Origin: a bacterium
GTDB lineage: Bacteria > UBP4 > UBA4092 > JAOAEQ01
DNA: 64,000 bases
Direction: 5' to 3'
NCBI GenBank assembly: GCA_026416715.1
Contig: JAOAEQ010000001.1
Coordinates: 178,943-242,942 of the forward strand
Part shown: positions 37,469-46,375 of the stretch, in pieces
Layout: every line of letters starts with the position of its first letter
Numbering within the stretch: the first letter of the stretch is position 1
Position numbers and translations under genes: made by a program
The notes under the pieces: model-generated
Databases searched by the model: none
What the model was told of the DNA's origin: nothing
What the model saw: the letters and a program-made list of their open reading frames with translations, nothing else

Positions 37469-37497
37469 ACAATAGCGCATAATCGGTTTTCTGTCAA
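37469..37497 (-). promoter_or_regulatory. Promoter of the S8 protease gene
   Basis: Minus-strand TTGACA (37492-37497), 17-base spacer, TATTGT (37469-37474). The -35 is a perfect consensus. This supports the protease start at 37424. Confidence 0.5.
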
Positions 37498-37660
37498 CAA
37501 AATCAGCGGCGGTTTGCCTGATATATTTTTTGTATTTTCTCTGGTTATCGCTTTATTTTGCATAGCATTTTCAAATTGTGATATAGTTAAAAATGATATT
37601 GCTCTATGCTAATCTATTTAGTCTGAAGAATGTCGAAGGATGTAACCTGCGCTTGGAGTT

Positions 37661-38899
37661 ATGAAAAAATCTTACTTAGTTTGTACAAGTTGTAAGTCGA
37701 CTTATTCCATTACCCGAGCTGCACCCCGATGCGACGTCTGCGCTGAACCGCTCGAAGTAAGGATTCAATATTTCAAATCTTATCAACCCAGAATCAAGCA
37801 CGGCAATCCCCTTACCCAGACCATCCTCGACCGCTATGCAGATTTTTTTCCTTTTACAAAAAAAATACACCATACTCTTTCTTTGCATGAAGGATACACG
37901 CCGTTGATTGAGCATAGTGAACTTGCAAGCGAACTTCGGATTCGCCGTATCTTATTCAAGAACGAAACACAAAATCCGACTTGGTCGTTTAAAGATCGTG
38001 GAACGGTTACGGGACTGGCACATGCAATCAGTTTAGGATATAAACGAATTGGAACGGTATCAACCGGAAACATGGCCGTATCAGTTGCAGCGTATGGTGC
38101 AAAAGTTGGACTCGAAACCATTATTTTAGTTAGTGCCTCGCTCCCGCTAGAAAAATTGTATCCGATTGCGATATATAATCCGACGCTTATTAAAGTTAAG
38201 GGAGACTATAGTCAGCTGTATTTCGCAAGTTTAGAACTCGGGAAAAAGAAAAGAATCTATTTCATCAATTCCGATGTTCCCTTTCGGGTTGAAGGGTCGA
38301 AAACAATTGCGTTCGAACTCTGCGAACAGCTGGAGTTTAAGGTTCCAGATTATGTCGTCGTTCCAACCAGTTCTGGCGGGAATTTCCGCGGGATTCTTAA
38401 AGGATTCGAAGAATTCAAACAAGCGGGATTCATTGATACAATTCCGATAATGGTCTGTGCGCAAGCTGCGGGTTGTTCTCCAATCTATAACGCTTTCAGT
38501 GCTGGGAAAGAAACCATATCTCGAATTAAAAACCCCGATACCCTATGCCATGCGATAGATAATCCATATCCACCCAGCGGCAATGCTGTACTCCGAAAAT
38601 TGAAAGAGCATAACGGAATTGCGGTTGCGGTTTCGGATGAAGAAATTCTAAACGCGCAGAGAACAATGGCTCAATGTGGGATATTCGGTCAGCCGGATTC
38701 TGCAGTTCCATTGGCTGCAATCGAAAAAATGCACCGCGAGAAGAAACTGAAACCGTCGGATACGATTGTTGCTATTGTTACCGGTAGCGGGCTAAAATAT
38801 TCCGCAGTATTGACTCACCATACGATGAATATTCAGTCCTGTAAACTCGATAACCTTGACCAATTTTTTTCTCGCTGCAGATACCCGCAGATGGCATAG
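37661..38899 (+). CDS. thrC: Threonine synthase (PLP-dependent)
   Basis: Makes threonine from O-phosphohomoserine. The 412-residue protein has an N-terminal zinc-ribbon-like region (CTSCKSTYSIT...CDVC), the PLP lysine in NPTWSFKDRGTVTG, and the phosphate-binding segments VSTGNMAVSVAAYGAK and TSSGGNFRG. The threonine-synthase label rests on this layout; a related serine/threonine dehydratase is less likely. No other thr gene is adjacent. Divergent from the S8 protease. Confidence 0.85.
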   Translation: MKKSYLVCTSCKSTYSITRAAPRCDVCAEPLEVRIQYFKSYQPRIKHGNPLTQTILDRYADFFPFTKKIHHTLSLHEGYTPLIEHSELASELRIRRILFKNETQNPTWSFKDRGTVTGLAHAISLGYKRIGTVSTGNMAVSVAAYGAKVGLETIILVSASLPLEKLYPIAIYNPTLIKVKGDYSQLYFASLELGKKKRIYFINSDVPFRVEGSKTIAFELCEQLEFKVPDYVVVPTSSGGNFRGILKGFEEFKQAGFIDTIPIMVCAQAAGCSPIYNAFSAGKETISRIKNPDTLCHAIDNPYPPSGNAVLRKLKEHNGIAVAVSDEEILNAQRTMAQCGIFGQPDSAVPLAAIEKMHREKKLKPSDTIVAIVTGSGLKYSAVLTHHTMNIQSCKLDNLDQFFSRCRYPQMA

Positions 38900-39217
38900 A
38901 TTCATCAAACAGCAAACTCCAGAGTCTGGCGTTTATTTACCATCTTAATACCATCAACAATAAATTAGATTACTGCTTTCGAAAACTGTTTTTGTTTGCT
39001 CTAACGCTTTTTGTGGAATATCGCGATTCTCGCTACTGTATTTTATCTTTTGCACTCTGCGAGCGGATATATCTGGAGTGGATACGGAATTGAACTGATC
39101 AATTCCGTTTCCACACCGCTTTCCCCACGAAAAAATGGGTTAAATCACACCACCATTACTGGTGGGTTAACTCTGTCAAGATTCATCTTGAGATAGCAAA
39201 ACCCGAGGTGCAAAAAA
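38900..39217. terminator. Convergent gap with three hairpins
   Basis: 318 bases between convergent thrC and the GH116-like gene, with no credible ORF. A 15-pair hairpin with one T-T mismatch and a 5-base loop spans 39078-39114. CCACCA/TGGTGG with a TTAC loop lies at 39150-39165, and TCAAGAT/ATCTTGA at 39176-39191. The cluster suits a bidirectional 3' end, although long U-runs are lacking. Confidence 0.55.
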
Positions 39218-42103
39218 TTAGATCGTTATCACGATAGATTTTAGGGACAGCATAGGAACGGACGAAGCTAATTTCAATATTTTCTGTGTTCCATCTTGAT
39301 TGCGAATCCGAATCTGTTGAATTCTAATCGGCTTCCCAAACGATTTAATCACTTGGAGTTTCGTTTTTCCTGTTTTGGGAACAAAATGTATCCACGCCCA
39401 AAACTGCGGGAAAAAAATCGGGAGTTTAAATTCTGCTGTCCCCTTTTTCGCATTTTCTTTCCATATTTTTGGACTGAGTTCGAGCGTCTGATTTGGAACA
39501 TCAAGGGTCGCTCCGGTAAGGGCATTGAGAATATGCCAAGTTGCTGGGCAGGTCATATAACTAACCAGAAATCCTTGTTGTCCCTCCGGTGCATAATAGT
39601 TTAACGATTGATTCCATGGGCTATGATTCTGTTCCCAAGCGACCTTATATACCCGTCTGATAACATCAAGTCCGGCATCAACATATCCTTCGTAAATCGC
39701 TTCACAACCGAAATAAGGTTCATGCTGAATAATAAAACAATACCGAGTCGCACATCTCCCATCCGGAGTAACTTCCATCGGCGGCACTGGGTAGAATTTC
39801 TCAAGATGCATTTTGATGATATGTTTCAACCCGGTCTGGATATATGATTTCGGTAAGGTGTTTCCGAGTCCAGCGAGTTGGGTTAGCCAATCACCTGCAA
39901 ACTGCGCAATAAACGAGTTCGGATTCTTCTCGCCGGTTATCGGATTATATTGTTTAATAAAATATTTTCCATTCCAGAGCAGGTTAATAACCTGCTTTTG
40001 AACTAAAGCAAATCGTTGCTCGTATCTTTTTTGTCGTGTTGTATCGTGCTGAATCCTTGCTATTTCGATTGCGGTTTTCAGCGCACCGAGATAACAGCTT
40101 GCTGTGTAAATAAACGCACCGGGAAACGGTTTTTCATAGTCATAGGTTGACCCGCCTTCCGGAATCGAATCTTCGTCTTTATCCGCTGATTCTAACCAAT
40201 CGAGCGCGCGATAAATATGCGGTGTCATACGATTCAAGAACTTCGCATCTCCTGTCCAACGATATTCTTTGAACACCTGCATGATAAACGAACAGCTTAA
40301 ATCCGGCCAGTCGGTTATCCCATAACCGACATTCGCATCCCCGATAATCTCATGGATATTCCCATCGAAGTGGGGTATTCGGCCATCTGGTTGCTGGCAT
40401 TGAGCGAACAGTTCTAACTCGGATTTATTCTGTTCCGGATAAAACATCGCCATAACCGCATGGGCTGCCATTCGCTGATCCATTGTTCCAAGCGCACCGC
40501 CCATATCTACCGGACTCTCCAGTACTGCGAATCGTTTATCTTTCGTAAAAATAGTATTGGAAACCATCGGGAAAACCGTATTGATAAGCTTTAGTTTCAG
40601 CCAGTAAGGGAGACTAGATTCGAGAATGAGATTCTGCCATTCTTGCGTTTGCGCAAGAAACTTCTGCCGATGGGTATAAGCATATTTGGCTAATGATTTT
40701 ATATTCGAAAAATAGTTCTGGTAATAATGTCCATTATCTCGGTTATCTCGTTTGGTTATGCAATGCGGCATATACCAGCAGAAAATGAAATCGATCGTTT
40801 TTGTTTCCTTTTTATGAAGCGTAACTTTGGTACTGAGCGTTCCTGCTGGACGACTAAAGCATAACTTGTCGCCATCTCCGATTTCAGCCCGCTGAATTTC
40901 TCCGGTTTCCGCAAATTCTTCCCAGAACGGAATAACCTCGGATGTCGCATCCCAGGCCTGGCAATAGGAGAATCGAACATCATTGTTCTTCTCGGTAGCC
41001 AAAAGATATTCTCCAACAACATTTTGTCGGTTCGTGATATACTTTTGTTTGGTTTTAAATAGGAGTCCGGTTAGCGTTTTATACTCGAATAACTCTTGGT
41101 AATTGGTAGAAGTATCTTCCCATTGTTCACCCTCATTTTTACTTCCGCCACGTCCAAGGCAGTTCTCAAATGAAAAGAGCAGTGACGTTTCAATCTTATG
41201 TGATGTAGGGTTCGATAGTGTAAAAGAAAAAATCACCGTGGGTAAACTCGAATTCTTCGCATCGGACGGAATAAGAAACGAATAAGTGTGGAGTACAACT
41301 TTTATCGGGATAGAGTTATCCTTAACCGTCAATTCTGCTCGAGGGAATAATCCGAGATAATCAATTGTCTTTACGGTTTCAACGTTTGTATATTCCCGAA
41401 CGATATTATACGGTTGTTTGACTCGGAGTAATTTCGCTTGTTTCTTTTTCCCATCGTTAGTAAATAACCCGAAAAATGAACCGCATAAATATGGTATTGG
41501 CCGGTCCCAATTATGATTAAACGTTATATTACCAATAGCGCCGTTTGTGAACAATTCGAATTTGCCGGTTCCGATACCGCCGAAGGGAACTCCACTTTGC
41601 CATCGAAGTTCGTTTTCTGCATTCTGAATCACACCGGTTCTAGGATTAAACCGCGCACAATTCGGGGTAATAAGTTTCAGGGTTCCGGCGCAATCTACAT
41701 CATAATACGTATTCCTTTTAATCAACCGGAGATAATTTACTTTCGCATTATCAACTCGCGCTTTAAATTCAATATCTAAGGTATGGTTTTTAACTTCGGT
41801 TCTAACCTGTTTAACCAACGCCTTATATTTCCCGACTACTGCGAAAACATCAAGGTTTTCGAGCATCGGTTTCCCTTGAATAATCACATCGAAAATCCGT
41901 TTTCCCGGTTCATCGAAAAATAACTCAGCAAAGCCAAGTTCAACCGTATACATTCCGTTCGGTAAATCTACCAGATGATATCGAAACTCGCGCCCGAAAC
42001 GCTCCCCTTGGAATAAATGTTGATGCTCGGTTCCCGCAATTTTTTCGATAATGGTGTATGCATTAGTATCACCGATAACCACTCCTTTTATCTGTTGCAT
42101 CAT
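39218..42103 (-). CDS. Malectin-domain GH116-like (GBA2/DUF608-type) glycosidase
   Basis: A large 961-residue enzyme without an obvious signal peptide. Residues about 5-150 form a malectin-like carbohydrate-binding domain (IIEKIAGTEHQHLFQGERF...). From about 170 an N-terminal GH116-type beta domain follows (GVPFGGIGTGKFELFTNGAIGN), then an alpha/alpha-barrel with DWPDLSCSFIMQVFKEYRWTGD and GGSTYDYEKPFPGAFIYTA. The late TYD region is a plausible acid/base site; the nucleophile Glu of GBA2 could not be placed with confidence (the segment reads DMGGALGTMD). Substrate is likely a beta-glucoside or glucosylceramide-like lipid, unproven. Confidence 0.75.
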   Translation of the reverse strand: MMQQIKGVVIGDTNAYTIIEKIAGTEHQHLFQGERFGREFRYHLVDLPNGMYTVELGFAELFFDEPGKRIFDVIIQGKPMLENLDVFAVVGKYKALVKQVRTEVKNHTLDIEFKARVDNAKVNYLRLIKRNTYYDVDCAGTLKLITPNCARFNPRTGVIQNAENELRWQSGVPFGGIGTGKFELFTNGAIGNITFNHNWDRPIPYLCGSFFGLFTNDGKKKQAKLLRVKQPYNIVREYTNVETVKTIDYLGLFPRAELTVKDNSIPIKVVLHTYSFLIPSDAKNSSLPTVIFSFTLSNPTSHKIETSLLFSFENCLGRGGSKNEGEQWEDTSTNYQELFEYKTLTGLLFKTKQKYITNRQNVVGEYLLATEKNNDVRFSYCQAWDATSEVIPFWEEFAETGEIQRAEIGDGDKLCFSRPAGTLSTKVTLHKKETKTIDFIFCWYMPHCITKRDNRDNGHYYQNYFSNIKSLAKYAYTHRQKFLAQTQEWQNLILESSLPYWLKLKLINTVFPMVSNTIFTKDKRFAVLESPVDMGGALGTMDQRMAAHAVMAMFYPEQNKSELELFAQCQQPDGRIPHFDGNIHEIIGDANVGYGITDWPDLSCSFIMQVFKEYRWTGDAKFLNRMTPHIYRALDWLESADKDEDSIPEGGSTYDYEKPFPGAFIYTASCYLGALKTAIEIARIQHDTTRQKRYEQRFALVQKQVINLLWNGKYFIKQYNPITGEKNPNSFIAQFAGDWLTQLAGLGNTLPKSYIQTGLKHIIKMHLEKFYPVPPMEVTPDGRCATRYCFIIQHEPYFGCEAIYEGYVDAGLDVIRRVYKVAWEQNHSPWNQSLNYYAPEGQQGFLVSYMTCPATWHILNALTGATLDVPNQTLELSPKIWKENAKKGTAEFKLPIFFPQFWAWIHFVPKTGKTKLQVIKSFGKPIRIQQIRIRNQDGTQKILKLASSVPMLSLKSIVITI

Positions 42104-42180
42104 AGACCCTTTCTTTAAAGTAAAATGGTATGCATCAAATAGTTAAATGTTTATTGAATAATGCGAGAGGGAAAATACCG

Positions 42181-42199
42181 ATTCCTGCTTTCGCTGGGA
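42181..42199 (-). repeat. REP-like word ATTCCTGCTTTCGC...
   Basis: CCGATTCCTGCTTTCGCTGG starting at 42178 resembles the palindromic CCGATTCCTGCTTGTACAGG element at 44366-44385. Both are intergenic. Here the right arm is degraded. Confidence 0.35.
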
Positions 42200-42271
42200 A
42201 AACTATTAGCATTGTTTTATACCGCTAATAATACGCGATATCTTTTTTATTTTCATAGGTAAGGAGAGAGG

Positions 42272-42673
42272 TTATGATTTTTTATTGGATTTAGTTCCCG
42301 GAGCAAGAAGTTTCCGCACCGCATTGAGCAAATCCCCGGGTTCAAATGGTTTCCGAATAAATCCGGTTGCGCCTGCTTGTTTAGCCATTCGTTCATCTTC
42401 TTCAAGTCCTCGAGCGGTGAGAACCAAGATTGGTATCTGGTAAAATATTTTATGTTTCCGCACTTGTTTGATTACCCCAAACCCATCTAGTTTCGGCATC
42501 ACAATATCAGTGATAATCAACTGCAATTCATCGTGATGAAGTTGATCGAGTTTCAGTAGTCCGTCGATTCCGTCGATAGCATTGATAGGTTCATATCCCT
42601 CCAATTGCAACGTGAATGAGACTAAATCTCGAATGGTTGGATTATCATCTATGACCAAAATCTTTTTTGCCAT
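42272..42673 (-). CDS. Stand-alone CheY-like response regulator
   Basis: A single receiver domain of 133 residues with no output domain. Phospho-acceptor Asp in QLIITDIVMPKLDG, acidic pair in ILVIDDNPT, switch Thr in LVLTARG, and Lys in FIRKPFEPGDLL. The ATG at 42673 is favoured (MAKKILVIDD); a GTG at 42700 sits 7 bases after the KaiC-like stop. Follows the KaiC-like gene, so it may be its phospho-signal partner, or modulate PilT motility (inference). No kinase is adjacent. Confidence 0.93.
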   Translation of the reverse strand: MAKKILVIDDNPTIRDLVSFTLQLEGYEPINAIDGIDGLLKLDQLHHDELQLIITDIVMPKLDGFGVIKQVRKHKIFYQIPILVLTARGLEEDERMAKQAGATGFIRKPFEPGDLLNAVRKLLAPGTKSNKKS

Positions 42674-42706
42674 AATATTTTGAATGCGTTGCCTTTCCAC
42701 CGAACG

Positions 42707-44350
42707 TTATTTTTTGAACTTTCTCGGGTCAATATCGAAATACTCACCGAGTTTTGTAATTACATGTTCAATTTGCGATTGCACCTTCTCCGCCACCATT
42801 TTCCGTTCCCTATTATCTCTCGCTTTATTCAATAACTCCATCATCCCTTCAACGAAAAATAATGGCTGGAATATCTCTTCAATCGTTTCGCGGTATTTCC
42901 CAGTCGGCATTCCGCTTAGTACCCCAGTTAATCCGAGGAATTTCGTGGCAACTTCAAGTCCGGATTCGGTTATCAGGAGTTTTCTCAGTTCGGTATCGTG
43001 CTGGCTTCCTCGCATTTTCAGAACCGAAACTACCCGATGTATCTTACTCTCGATTTCGACAAACCCCAGATAAATTATGGTATCCGCAATGACCGCATAT
43101 CCGATATCAGAAATGTTCACCGCACCAGCAACCTGTGGTATCTGATTTAATAGCACTGCGGTTACCCCGCTATCTTCCAGCAGTCGAACCAGAACATACA
43201 TATAATCTCGCAAATCGTTTACATCACGCACCGCAACCGCGAAATCAGATAGACTATCCACAACGACCCGCTTGACTTTTTTTTCTTTAATAATCTGGTC
43301 AAGGCGCAAAAACAATTCTTCTACACAGAGACTAATCGGAACCACATGTTCGATGGTTAGGAGTTTAGCTACATTTGTTCTAGTTAGGTCTAATCCAACA
43401 ATCGGGAGATAGCTCAGCATTTTATCTGGCGTTTCCTCTAACGTTATATACAAACTCGGTTCATCGGATTTAATTCCTTCCGCAAGGAAATGCGCTGCAA
43501 ATAAGGTTTTTCCGGATCCGGCAGTACCAGCAACTAACGTTACGCTATTAGCTAATAATCCGCCATGGAGCATGGTATCGATACCGTCAATTCCTACCGG
43601 AACCCGAGAGGCGGTTTTAAGTTTTTCAATCGGTTGTATTCTCGATTTAACTTTTGGACGCGGGAATATCCGAATTCCATCATGAAAAAATTTTAACGGA
43701 TGCCGTCCTGGCAGATGGTCATGCCCGCGCGTTTTTCGAACTTCAATACTGCGGAGATTCTCTCCAATACCACTTGGCGCAGTATTATATAATCGAACTG
43801 AAGCATCTACTACATATTCTTCAAAATAGATTTTATTACTTTCCGCTTCTTCAAGTTCCTTCGTCAGAAAAACCGTTAAGCCACGTTGTTTAAGTTGGTT
43901 TTGGAACCGGAACAATAATTCACGCTGTTCAACCACGTCCGGAGTAACTCGGACGAAATGAGAAACACTATCGAGAAGAATCCGTTTCGCACCGAGTTGA
44001 AATATCGCTTCATGCACTTCGCTTGCAGTCGGACCAGGAAGACGGTCGATACTCTGTTGCATTTCACTCGGTGAAGTATGAATAACCTTCATTTTCCCTT
44101 GCAGTTCAAGGTTTTTCAAATCCCAACCGAACCGTGCGGCATCACGATATATCTGTTCCGGAAACTCTTCGAACGTAACAATTACCCCCGGCTCGTTATA
44201 GTGGACAGCGCCATTTACTAAAATCTGCATCCCGAGATTTGTTTTCCCTGACCCGGGCGGTCCTTCAATCAATATACTACTTCCGGAAACGAACCCACCG
44301 CATAAAATCTCATCTAATCCCGGTACACCGGTTTTCATCAGTTCAGCCAT
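42707..44350 (-). CDS. Two-domain KaiC-like RecA-fold ATPase
   Basis: 547 residues with two KaiC/RadA-type ATPase domains. Walker A motifs are EGPPGSGKTNLG (residues 28-39) and VAGTAGSGKTLFA (about residue 270). Each domain has KaiC-like catalytic acids (FEEFPE; LEETPD). This doubles the RecA fold as in cyanobacterial KaiC, but kaiA and kaiB are absent, so a circadian role is not implied. Such proteins are often coupled to receivers and type IV pili. Spaced 47 bases after pilT, with GGAG before the ATG. Confidence 0.9.
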   Translation of the reverse strand: MAELMKTGVPGLDEILCGGFVSGSSILIEGPPGSGKTNLGMQILVNGAVHYNEPGVIVTFEEFPEQIYRDAARFGWDLKNLELQGKMKVIHTSPSEMQQSIDRLPGPTASEVHEAIFQLGAKRILLDSVSHFVRVTPDVVEQRELLFRFQNQLKQRGLTVFLTKELEEAESNKIYFEEYVVDASVRLYNTAPSGIGENLRSIEVRKTRGHDHLPGRHPLKFFHDGIRIFPRPKVKSRIQPIEKLKTASRVPVGIDGIDTMLHGGLLANSVTLVAGTAGSGKTLFAAHFLAEGIKSDEPSLYITLEETPDKMLSYLPIVGLDLTRTNVAKLLTIEHVVPISLCVEELFLRLDQIIKEKKVKRVVVDSLSDFAVAVRDVNDLRDYMYVLVRLLEDSGVTAVLLNQIPQVAGAVNISDIGYAVIADTIIYLGFVEIESKIHRVVSVLKMRGSQHDTELRKLLITESGLEVATKFLGLTGVLSGMPTGKYRETIEEIFQPLFFVEGMMELLNKARDNRERKMVAEKVQSQIEHVITKLGEYFDIDPRKFKK

Positions 44351-44367
44351 AATTCGCTCCTAACCCG

Positions 44368-44387
44368 ATTCCTGCTTGTACAGGAAT
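44368..44387 (-). repeat. Hairpin between pilT and the KaiC-like gene
   Basis: Perfect ATTCCTG/CAGGAAT with a 6-base loop. Resembles the widespread attcctgcttNNcaggaatgac-type REP element and the partial copy at 42178. Confidence 0.5.
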
Positions 44388-44397
44388 GACGTAACAC

Positions 44398-45492
44398 TTA
44401 AAATATAATGCTCGTTTTATCCCCGGTTGCCCAAGCGCCTTTTGCCATTCGGCGAAACGCTCCAGGGTCATCAGAGTTTGCTTCTCCCTCTTCAAACGTT
44501 ATCTTTTTTGCTAGATAAAGTTCAACCAGCGCTTGCGTAAAGGTTTGCATTCCCGCTTCTTTATTCTGAATCGCTTGATAGAGTTCTTTCAACTTTCCTT
44601 CCCGGAAAAGTTTGGTGACAATAGGAGTATTGATGAGTACTTCAACCGCAGCAACTCGACCGCAACCATCGGCTAATGGCACCAACCGTTGTGCAACTAC
44701 TCCAATTAAATTTAACGCTAGCATCAGTCGGATTCGTTCATGCTGTTCTGGAGGGAAAAAACTCATAATTCGGTCAATCGTTTGCGTAGCATCAGGGGTG
44801 TGCAGCGTACTTAAAATTAAATGACCAGTTTCAGCGGCATGAATTGCGGTATAAATCGTTTCCTTATCTCGCATTTCACCGATGAGGATAACATCCGGGT
44901 CTTGCCGAAGTGAAAATTTTAATGCATCGTAAAATGAGGGGCTATCTTTTCCAATTTCAATCTGACTAATTACACTTTTTTTGCTTGTATATAGGAATTC
45001 AATTGGGTCTTCGATGGTAATAATTCGGCGTGAAAAATTTTGATTGATATATTCAACAATTGCCGCCAGCGTAGTTGATTTTCCAGAACCAGTTGGACCT
45101 ACCATTAACATTAATCCACGCCGTTTCTCCGCTAACGTTTTAATTACCGGTGGTAACTTTAGCTGGTCAAAATCAAGAATATCGTTTCGAAGACAACGAA
45201 TCGCAATAACCGTCGTTCCTTTTTGATGGAACGCATTGATCCGATACCGATAATAGGGAGGTAACGAATACGCGAAATCAACTGCACTTTCATTTTTAAA
45301 TTTCTCTACCAATCGGGTTGGAGCAATTGATTCGAATATTTCATGGACTTGCTCAGCAGATAATGGTGGTGTATCTAATGGAACCAGCTTACCATCAATC
45401 CGGTAGGTTGGCGGCGTTCCTTCCTGTAGATGGAGGTCAGACGCGTTTTTTTCGCCCATTTCTGCTAAAAGTTCATTAATGTCTATATTCAT
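44398..45492 (-). CDS. pilT: Twitching motility ATPase PilT
   Basis: Hexameric retraction ATPase for type IV pili. N-terminal domain LHLQEGTPPTYRIDGKL, Walker A GPTGSGKSTT, the Asp box IEDPIE, Walker B-like EMRDKETI and the His box HLILSTLHT. 364 residues, usual for PilT. Structural pilin and pilB genes are not in the window. It lies at the head of a pilT - KaiC-like - receiver run, which suggests that pilus retraction is tied to those two regulators. Confidence 0.95.
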   Translation of the reverse strand: MNIDINELLAEMGEKNASDLHLQEGTPPTYRIDGKLVPLDTPPLSAEQVHEIFESIAPTRLVEKFKNESAVDFAYSLPPYYRYRINAFHQKGTTVIAIRCLRNDILDFDQLKLPPVIKTLAEKRRGLMLMVGPTGSGKSTTLAAIVEYINQNFSRRIITIEDPIEFLYTSKKSVISQIEIGKDSPSFYDALKFSLRQDPDVILIGEMRDKETIYTAIHAAETGHLILSTLHTPDATQTIDRIMSFFPPEQHERIRLMLALNLIGVVAQRLVPLADGCGRVAAVEVLINTPIVTKLFREGKLKELYQAIQNKEAGMQTFTQALVELYLAKKITFEEGEANSDDPGAFRRMAKGAWATGDKTSIIF

Positions 45493-45586
45493 AATAATTC
45501 TTTCACCAACCAGTCCTATGTTTTATAAAAGGTCTGATAAGTACCTACCGTAAGCGTCTCTGTTCATTTATCCATTATTATACCAT

Positions 45587-45618
45587 ACCTCCAAAGTGGA
45601 GGTTTGATTTATCAAACC
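45587..45618 (-). terminator. Two overlapping hairpins upstream of pilT
   Basis: ACCTCC/GGAGGT (45587-45592, 45598-45603) and GGTTTGA/TCAAACC (45601-45607, 45612-45618) share three bases, so they cannot both form. They lie between the glycosyltransferase stop and pilT. A TATAAT follows on the minus strand. Could be a terminator or attenuator. Confidence 0.45.
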
Positions 45619-45656
45619 CATCTCTTTCGAGCTCACCTTGGTATACATCAATTAGG

Positions 45657-46358
45657 TTAGCTTCGAAATCGAACTCTTAGCAATGATATTATCCAGCGGA
45701 GAATAAGCTTTAGTGAAACTTTTGATTTTCCCTGTTCTCGGTTGATAAACGTTATCGGAATTTCGCGGATTCGGTATTTTTTCTTAACGCAATAGTAGAG
45801 AATCTCTTCGACAATTGACGGACCCGGAGAAATCATACTCTCCCACGGAAGCGATTGAACCACCTCTTTTCGGAACGCACGAAACCCACTGGTACAATCA
45901 GCAAATTTGAGACCAAGAATCCAGCGCGAAACATGGTTCGCTACCCAGCTGTTTAGTTTCCGATGCCAGCTCCACCCCACCACATCGCCTCCTTGAATAT
46001 ACCGGGAACCGATAACAACATCCGCATCTTGAATCGCATCGAGAAAATCCGGGATAAATATCGGCTGATGTGATAAATCGCCATCCATTTCAATAATAAC
46101 ATCGGTATCCAAGTTTGCAGCATATTGAAACCCAGCAATACCCGCATAACCGCGACCACGAGGCGGACCACGGTGGAGAACCTTAACCCGACCGGGATAC
46201 TCGGCAGCAAGTTCATCAGCAATTTTATCGGTACCGTCAGGCGATTGGTCGTCAACAATCAGTATCTGGATATCCAGTTTCAACTGGAGAATCTGCTCAA
46301 CTAACGGCCGTAGATTATCTTTTTCGTTATAAGTTGGAATGAAGACAGTCGTTTTCAA
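45657..46358 (-). CDS. Family 2 glycosyltransferase (polyprenol-phosphate mannosyl/glucosyl type)
   Basis: A 233-residue inverting transferase of the DPM1/polyprenol-monophosphomannose synthase type, using a nucleotide sugar and a polyprenyl phosphate. GT-A motifs are VFIPTYNEKDNLRPLV, LIVDDQSPDGT and the metal site EMDGDLSHQP, with DVVIGSRY in the middle. No membrane anchor is fused. Co-oriented with the DUF116 gene 17 bases upstream, so they form a pair, expected to supply lipid-linked sugar for cell-surface glycans. Confidence 0.92.
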   Translation of the reverse strand: MKTTVFIPTYNEKDNLRPLVEQILQLKLDIQILIVDDQSPDGTDKIADELAAEYPGRVKVLHRGPPRGRGYAGIAGFQYAANLDTDVIIEMDGDLSHQPIFIPDFLDAIQDADVVIGSRYIQGGDVVGWSWHRKLNSWVANHVSRWILGLKFADCTSGFRAFRKEVVQSLPWESMISPGPSIVEEILYYCVKKKYRIREIPITFINREQGKSKVSLKLILRWIISLLRVRFRS

Positions 46359-46375
46359 TGATTATATAATGATTC

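Noticed and set aside
39011-39196. 61-codon open frame in the gap between thrC and the GH116-like gene
   Set aside because: It starts at a TTG without a ribosome site, overlaps three strong hairpins and resembles no protein. Read as a 3' terminator region.
42707-44350. A kai circadian clock
   Set aside because: No kaiA or kaiB gene; KaiC-like doubles are common outside clocks.
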